A stretch of DNA of 56,843 bases, from the NCBI GenBank assembly GCA_032718475.1, contig JAUCBJ010001700.1, forward strand, positions 1 through 56,843. The letters run 5' to 3'. Made by a program: the position numbers and the translations under genes. This document shows positions 50,995 through 56,843 of this stretch, piece by piece. The notes below the pieces were generated by a model. The model was not told the origin of the DNA. It did no database searches and saw nothing but the letters and a program-made list of their open reading frames with translations. The number at the start of each line of letters is the position of its first letter. Positions within the stretch are counted from its first letter, which is position 1. The stretch is from Nemertoderma westbladi. Lineage: Eukaryota; Xenacoelomorpha; Nemertodermatida; Nemertodermatidae.

Positions 50995-51173
50995 CTAGTA
51001 TCTGGTTCGGCGTGAGGTGGGTCTACGTTAAGGTACTGGCAGACGAGGTTGTTGTTCTCTATAAGAAGTTCGTGAATAATCTCGTGGTTCCTTTGAATGC
51101 GAATAAATGGATCAGAAGGCTCCGTCGGTACTGGCGATCTTTTAGACTGCACTTTAACGGCCAAGTTGACGAC
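50995..51173 (-). CDS. Exon A of the unknown minus-strand gene
   Basis: The exon is bounded by the acceptor TTTCTCTTCAG (51174-51184) and the donor ACTAG|GTAATT (50995|50994). It is 179 nt long and open in one frame only. That frame starts VVNLAVKVQSKRSP, passes through FIRIQRNHEIIHELLIENNN and CQYLNVDPPHAEPDT, and ends with AG. Those two bases join the G of exon B to make an Arg codon. The IIHELLIE segment is amphipathic and probably helical. No family is recognised. Upstream exons should lie to the right, but none could be supported between 51.2 and 52.3 kb, where the next gene on the same strand ends. The 5' part may be a short untranslated or small coding exon not recognisable by eye. Confidence 0.7.
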
Positions 51174-52335
51174 CTGAAGAGAAACAAGTTAAACTTAATG
51201 ATAAAAACCAGTCCGTCCACAATCCTCCACTTGTCCGGCAACAGACCCCAGGTAAATTGTGATAAAATAAACAACAATTTGTGTATAAACTTATTAGCTT
51301 TAATTATTCGACAGTCTCACAATCCTTTGCTGCCTCCCTCGTAAATACTACAGGGGGTGGGTGAATAAGGAATGATAACACTAATAAAAACTAATATAAA
51401 CATAATTTATGTTACATAATATGATAAAGTAATTAATAAAGTAATTGTTTAAATACGACAAAAAACATAAAAATATTAACAAAATTCTGATCCTGACTAA
51501 AATAATTTCTATTATTAATTATTATGGTCTGTAATCGTTGAAAACTCTGCACAGCAAATTACATGTTGACAACGTTTTCTTATCAATAACTGCGTTAATG
51601 GCGCTGGCGTAAAATGACCGCAAACACCAACTATGAGTTCATTGGGTTTAAAAACTCACTTTAATTTATAACATTAAGGGAAAGCGGCTGGTTACAATGT
51701 CGGTGTTTTCTAACCAAAACAATAGACAAATCTAGTTCCTAAACTATTTTATATATATTTCTGTACGATATACATTTATTAACGAAACATAAATTTATAA
51801 ACCAATACTAAATAAAGAATAAGTTGCTGTTAGGTATAGAGACATTTCGTCTCGGGACTTTTTCCTTCCAACTTTTCGTGTGGGAGTGCAGTCTTGAGGC
51901 AGAAATTACAAAAGCAAGACTTGGAAATGAAAATATTGGGAGAGTTCTAGAAATTGTGATTTAGAAAGTTTGGGACGAATAGCCCGAGTCGAAATATCCT
52001 AGATTTTAGCCAAGTGAGTGAAGTAAATATCAATTTCCCATCAGGGGAGACCCCTGATTTTAGGTTGATGAAGACTCAAATACATCCATCATTATTGAGA
52101 CATTTGTGATCCGAACATGTTACTGATTTAACTAAAAACTGAAAAATATTTCATCCTCAGTATCAGTATTCAATAAGCTCTACCCAGTACGCTAGGAACT
52201 CATAAATCTCATCTGAAACACCAAAAACCACCACCACAACAAACTACAGAAAAATAATTATATTAAATATGAATAAATATAGTTAAACTGGTCAGCCAGT
52301 AATTCCTAGGCCGTCCAAATATCGAATCGCGATGA
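51174..52335. other. Region between exon A and the WAP gene
   Basis: AT-rich, with no supported exon. It contains a copy of the TATTGTTTTGGTTAGAA repeat end (51689-51730, inverted) and a perfect small hairpin, ATCAGGGG-AGA-CCCCTGAT, at 52040-52058. The promoter and first exon of the downstream minus-strand gene may lie here. Confidence 0.5.
51689..51730. repeat. Dispersed repeat end, copy 2 (inverted relative to 8431)
   Basis: GGTTACAATGTCGGTGTT followed by TTCTAACCAAAACAATA is the reverse complement of the 8431-8468 copy with few changes. Confidence 0.5.
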
Positions 52336-53463
52336 TCAAGGGTATGGGAATACGGCATCGTCAATAGGAGGGAGGGTAGGAGTAGGCTCCTCGCACATGT
52401 TAACAGCTACACAGTCTGTAAGTTCCACGCCATCTAGGTACCACCGTCTTACGCAATTCCCGTCACAGAAATCAGGGATGCATATAGGCAAAGGTAGTTC
52501 CGTTATGTAGGTGATACAGACAAAACACGGATCACACAAATAAGCACAAATATCTGATGCGGTCTCGAGATCGCAAGGTTCTTCCGGCAAACCACCACCG
52601 CCACCTGAACCACCACCACCAATACAGTCAACCACATTATTGATACGGTTGTAGAATATATCGTGACATCCGCCACAATAGTTGGGCTCGCAATGAGCCT
52701 CCGGATGGGCCGGACACTCTGCTAATTCGCAGGGATTCACAAAACACAAAACTTCATGAACTCCGGGCGGACACGGACAATCATCGTCCTCAACACAATC
52801 AACAAGGTTGCCATCCTCGTCGAAATAGTCAGCGAAACAACCGCCACAGTAGTTCGGTCTGCAGTGCGCGTGAGGATGATTGGGGCACGAATGTGTGCGA
52901 CAAGGATCTCCTATACAACGCAGCACCGCCACACCGTTAGGACAAGGACCAGCTTCCTCGCAGTCTACCACTTGGTTATCACTGTTGTAGAAGACGGCAT
53001 TGCAACCGCCGCAGTAGTTTGGAACGCAGGTGGCGTCGGGGTAGGAAGGACATGTCGCTCGGTCGCAAGGATTCCACATACACGTCGTGTCGTAGGGGAC
53101 GCCGGGACTACAAGGGCCGCCGCTCGGTTCGCAATCGACTACAGCGCCGTTCTCATCGACAAAATAGTAGCTGCAGCCGCCACAGTAATCGCGGACACAG
53201 GTGGCCTCAGGGTTGGCCGCGCAGACCTTCCCATGGCACGGATCCTCGTAACATGTGTGCAACTCGATACCAGAGGCGCAACACGTTGTAGTTACGCCAT
53301 CTAGAGGATCCTTACAGACACGCTGACAACCGTCCTGACAACAACGTTGATCTTTTTGACACTCCCCATCGTGATCGCATTCGTCATGGGGAGCAACGCA
53401 TTCTGTTCTGGAGAGCGCCGGTACGTGGGGACAAACACCCGGTTTAACTATCCACGAAGGCAA
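52336..53463 (-). CDS. WAP/CGGC-module secreted protein, C-terminal part (after frameshift)
   Basis: This frame continues the protein begun at 54892. Homologous sequence starts at about 53463 with LPSWIVKPGVCP; the open frame upstream of that, to 53547, is out-of-frame reading of WAP 8 and not a real start. Contents in order: one full WAP domain (KCC-type core as RCCQDGCQRVC), then four modules of the pattern PC..C..P.A.C...YCGGC...V.DC, a Gly-rich linker (GGGGSGGGGG), and a fifth degenerate module (CIPDFCDGNC). It ends at TGA 52336. The repeated CGGC modules occur in secreted cysteine-rich proteins of invertebrates; their function is not established here. All cysteines are spaced regularly, suggesting an extracellular disulfide-rich protein. 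Confidence 0.75.
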   Translation of the reverse strand: MPSWIVKPGVCPHVPALSRTECVAPHDECDHDGECQKDQRCCQDGCQRVCKDPLDGVTTTCCASGIELHTCYEDPCHGKVCAANPEATCVRDYCGGCSYYFVDENGAVVDCEPSGGPCSPGVPYDTTCMWNPCDRATCPSYPDATCVPNYCGGCNAVFYNSDNQVVDCEEAGPCPNGVAVLRCIGDPCRTHSCPNHPHAHCRPNYCGGCFADYFDEDGNLVDCVEDDDCPCPPGVHEVLCFVNPCELAECPAHPEAHCEPNYCGGCHDIFYNRINNVVDCIGGGGSGGGGGLPEEPCDLETASDICAYLCDPCFVCITYITELPLPICIPDFCDGNCVRRWYLDGVELTDCVAVNMCEEPTPTLPPIDDAVFPYP

Positions 53464-54892
53464 ATGTCCGTCGGCATCCGTCCCAACAACATTTCTGCCA
53501 TTTCCCTTCGCAATCGTTATCACAACAACAGTCATCCACCACACCAACAGGACAAATAGAAAGCAAAGGAGATAATACAGGAGGACAGGATCCTATTTTC
53601 ACCTTTTTACAAGGCCAAACGCATGGCTGAACGCATTTATATTGGCATCCAACGCGGCAACATTTATACTCTTTAATAATACACTCATTATCACAATAGC
53701 ATTCGTGGATCACTGGTTTTGGAAACAACATGGGGAAGAAAGGTTGCTTTGGACATTTCCCAATTCGAACAAATTGGCAAGGTAGAACTGGTCTTTGACA
53801 TATTTTCCTGCATCCGTCGAAGCAACATTTATTGGGAGATTTGCAATCCTCATCGCATTGGCATAAATCGATGCTCGGATAAGGGCAAAACAAAGGATAG
53901 CAAAGCGGTTTCGGACAACTTCCGATTCTCTCAAATAAACAAGGACAATCAGGTGGCTTACATAACTTGGTACATCCATCGTGACAACACTTCCAGTCAC
54001 CTTTGCAATCGTCGTCGCATTTACACAAAGGTTCTATGTGATCTATAGGACAATATGGAGGTATCACAGGCTTTGGACATTTACAAGGCTTCTCCTCGGT
54101 TTCACAAGGACCATTTATACCTTCAATGCAAACAAATTTGCAACCATCCGAACAACACTTGGAGTCTCCTTTGCAATGCTTATCGCACATGCACTGATGG
54201 GGAGGAGGGTACAAGCATGGCGGCTTGATCCACGGATTGGGACAATGACCTGGTTTCGGAATGTCATCTAAACATGGATCCAATGATACAGGCGGGAGAC
54301 AAACTTTCTTGCAACCCTGATAGCAGCATTTATAATTACCAAAACATTGTTCATCACATTCGCATTCATGGGGTTGGACAGGGGCGCAATCGGAAAACAG
54401 AATGGAATTTACCAGTTGACAACTACCCGGTTTCTCTATGGCGCATGGCGGTAGTGGGGCTGGGACATGGCATGCACTTTTACAGCCATCGTGACAACAC
54501 TTTTGGTCACCATCACAATGACTGTCGTCTTGGCAACTGGAAAGATCATCTGTTAGACAAGCCACTTTAATTGTCGGTAATATTGGGCAATTACCAGGTT
54601 TAGGAGGAAAGACCGGATCAACGCAAATAACGCTGCATCCAACGGAACAGCATTTAAGAAGATCAGGACAACCATAATCATTAAGGCAATCTACTTGACA
54701 AGTCGTGATTACATCGGTCGCATCTGGACATTCACCAGGCTTAATCACCGGTTCGATCGGAATAGCCTCTTTCATCTCCTCCCCAACTAATTGTGATTGA
54801 TCAAAAGAAACTCTATCTCTCACTTCCTCAGCGCATTGCACCCTGTGGTACATAGAGGTACCGGTACAAAACACAATTAAAATCCACAACAT
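53444..54892 (-). CDS. Secreted multi-WAP protein, N-terminal part (frame ends prematurely)
   Basis: The ATG at 54892 starts a signal peptide (MLWILIVFCTGTS..., likely cut near VQC-AEE). Eight WAP four-disulfide core domains follow, at about residues 51-92, 98-142, 153-199, 213-256, 267-313, 321-366, 375-421 and 431-476. Each has the C...C..D..C....KCC..GC...C pattern. WAP domains are small disulfide-rich folds, often protease inhibitors or antimicrobial. The frame runs FAFVDS-stop right after RRT of WAP 8, where a cysteine is expected, and the missing continuation is found in another frame from 53463. No intron fits. A net shift of two bases is the simplest reading, so this is either an assembly error, a null allele, or a pseudogene. 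The gene has no introns over 2.56 kb. A TATA-like ATTTAAAA lies 25 nt before the ATG. Confidence 0.85.
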   Translation of the reverse strand: MLWILIVFCTGTSMYHRVQCAEEVRDRVSFDQSQLVGEEMKEAIPIEPVIKPGECPDATDVITTCQVDCLNDYGCPDLLKCCSVGCSVICVDPVFPPKPGNCPILPTIKVACLTDDLSSCQDDSHCDGDQKCCHDGCKSACHVPAPLPPCAIEKPGSCQLVNSILFSDCAPVQPHECECDEQCFGNYKCCYQGCKKVCLPPVSLDPCLDDIPKPGHCPNPWIKPPCLYPPPHQCMCDKHCKGDSKCCSDGCKFVCIEGINGPCETEEKPCKCPKPVIPPYCPIDHIEPLCKCDDDCKGDWKCCHDGCTKLCKPPDCPCLFERIGSCPKPLCYPLFCPYPSIDLCQCDEDCKSPNKCCFDGCRKICQRPVLPCQFVRIGKCPKQPFFPMLFPKPVIHECYCDNECIIKEYKCCRVGCQYKCVQPCVWPCKKVKIGSCPPVLSPLLSICPVGVVDDCCCDNDCEGKWQKCCWDGCRRTFAFVDS

Positions 54893-56843
54893 ATTTTATT
54901 AGGGGAAGTAGTCAAGTTTTTAAATAATTTTCTCAATTCCAGCAACGATGCACGAATACTGTACAATAAGTATTAATTGTGTCTAGTACTTAATTAAGTT
55001 TGGGGCCTCTATTTTTAGGATTCCAGTCTTAAATACAATAGAATATGAAACGCCACATGTTACACCAGCTTAGCCTCATGGAAATATGTATACTTTGCTT
55101 CAGTAAGTATTTTATGAAGGATAAATAATTCCAAAGAATCTATCCACCATTAATATTACGCTTAACTAAACAATTTTAATAAGTCAGTGTGTTACGAGTT
55201 ACTTTTGTTGGGTTAACTTGTTTTAGCTATATTTTTGAGAAACATGAAACTAAAACCAGAGGTGTACAAAATTTGCTCGTGTGATGGCACACATTCATAG
55301 GCCACACCACTAAGATGAATTAGCAGCCATATCTCCAAGGTAACACAGTTTGCGATCAAAAGCAGATGAATTTGGGATGTAAATCCCTACTTCATCTCCT
55401 TTGCGCCAGGCATGTCGATGTCTGTGAAACTGTTTCCGCTCACCAGTCATCGCCGTAGAACAATACCATGAATAAACGGATCAGTTCTATGATATCATAG
55501 CATAGGTCGGTGAATCTCACCCGTCGTGCATGCAAGGTGTTGCTAGGTTGAGGCAATTACTGCCTTGATTGTTTAGTGATAATTGTATTGAAAGCAACAC
55601 TTTTGTAATCATAAAAATAAGCAGTTTCATGTAATTATCACTAAAAAATAGTGCCACAAAACTCTAAGGAAAATATCTTCGCGCAGTGTCCTTATTCCTG
55701 AATTAACATTGTTCGTAGAATGTTGTGTAATATACCTTAATTACTCCCCAAACAACATTCCCATGTAGATTGAAAATGTATGCCTGCCATGAAATATATT
55801 TCTCAACAGACACACAACAATTTGAAACACCATGTCGCCAAGACGTTATAATACATGCATTTAAACTGTCCATCAATATTAATTGCACCACAGCTATTAT
55901 TTTACCTTATCGTGATGACCTTAGTAGCAGAGCGAGTGGAATTGTTATGTTGATATGAGTATTTTATCGTCCTATTGACCTGACATTACATGTTTTCAAA
56001 TAGCTTCTTTTTTTAGATTTGAATGAAGGATATATTCTTCATCAAGTCCAAAATTTATTTTTATGTTTTGCAAAGAATGGCCTTGAGATGTAAGAGTTAC
56101 AATTTACGAATGTCAATACCTTCACTATTACTTAACTAATCTAAAATGTGTTTTAAAAAGATTTGATTTCTCGAAACACAAAATTTAAATGGTAACATGA
56201 TGAAATATAGCTGCGTTGAGAGCGACAAGTGGCGATATAGTTCTATTAAAAGCTTGAAAAAAGCGGAAAAGCAAATGATATATTAAGAGTTAAATTAGTC
56301 GAGAAAATTAATTAAAAAACAACAGATGTAAATAAAAACCACAGCGGTTAAATACTCTAAGTCTTTCCTCGTTTCGGTGAATTTTCTTTCTCTCTTTGGG
56401 ACTTCATTGTAGTGTCACTTACTGGCTTGGCCTCTTGAGAATTCCTACATTTGCGGTGCGAAGTCTGATCACTGATCTGATTGAATGCTACGTCTAGGTC
56501 ACAATTGCTTTTTAGTTTCTGGTAAAGTGTTGTACATACCTACTGTAAGGTTTTTAATTACATTCTTGACTAATTCACATTCAAACTATAAATTTGTATG
56601 TTTTCATGCGTTGATTTTAATACAAATTCCATAAACAGTACAAAAAAATTTATATATGACATTACTGGTTTTCATTATTATATAACTACGCGCTTTCTAC
56701 CACAAATTATATCTCAATTTTAAGCTGAGCGAGTTATAAAGTAAACAAGACGCCAGATAGCAAGTGAAACAAACTTAAAGGCTAAATACATTGTGTTTAC
56801 ATACCAAAACGCGAAAACTTGAGAAATTAGGCTATTTACAAAC
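54893..56843. other. Intergenic sequence to window end
   Basis: AT-rich with no supported gene. A more GC-balanced block at about 55260-55560 (GGTCGGTGAATCTCACC and neighbours) has the look of an old interspersed repeat, but no partner copy is in the window. Short frames near 55703-55958 on both strands have no recognisable content. Confidence 0.5.

Noticed and set aside
51059-51277. Minus-strand 72-residue ORF overlapping exon A
   Set aside because: It reads across the acceptor in a different frame; the exon A frame is the one that joins exon B in phase.
52756-54570. Plus-strand ORFs opposite the WAP gene
   Set aside because: They are antisense shadows; the minus strand has the ordered cysteine pattern of repeated WAP and CGGC modules.

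Overview
This is nuclear DNA from an animal. Spliceosomal introns, a secreted multi-WAP protein, an APE-type LINE, a hAT-like element, a tRNA-derived SINE and many minisatellites all point that way. The phylum cannot be fixed from the window. A marine invertebrate (tunicate, other deuterostome or mollusc) is only a guess. The background is AT-rich, and the few coding exons are clearly GC-richer.

Left part (1-12.3 kb): repeat-dominated. A non-autonomous hAT-like element (517-3873) has an 8-bp target duplication. Inside it lie a foldback element (1068-2023, 6-bp duplication) and a tRNA-headed SINE whose body has expanded into about thirteen 62-63-bp copies (2523-3483). Further right are a large inverted-repeat element (4973-5869), minisatellites of 35 and 70 bp, poly-C tracts, and one orphan exon-like fragment (10570-10680).

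Middle (12.3-51.2 kb): a minus-strand gene of unknown family is inferred from three exons. Exon A is 51173-50995. Exon B starts at 49982 and has a candidate end at 49796. The terminal exon is 13441-12530 and is followed by a poly(A) signal. Junction phases agree at both joins. The intron between exon B and the terminal exon holds an antisense LINE (about 14.7-18.77 kb, two frameshifts) and a 30.5-kb array of about 484 units of 63 bp (19361-49851). The array begins inside exon B: its first unit is the 3' end of the exon plus its best 5' splice site, so each intact unit carries the same donor. It is a chain of hundreds of tandem 5' splice sites, each adding 21 codons. This is the most unusual structure in the window.

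Right part (52.3-54.9 kb): an intronless minus-strand gene encodes a secreted cysteine-rich protein with nine WAP domains followed by four or five copies of a CGGC-type cysteine module. It is broken by a frameshift near 53463, exactly where the last cysteine of WAP 8 should be. The remaining 1.95 kb shows no convincing gene.
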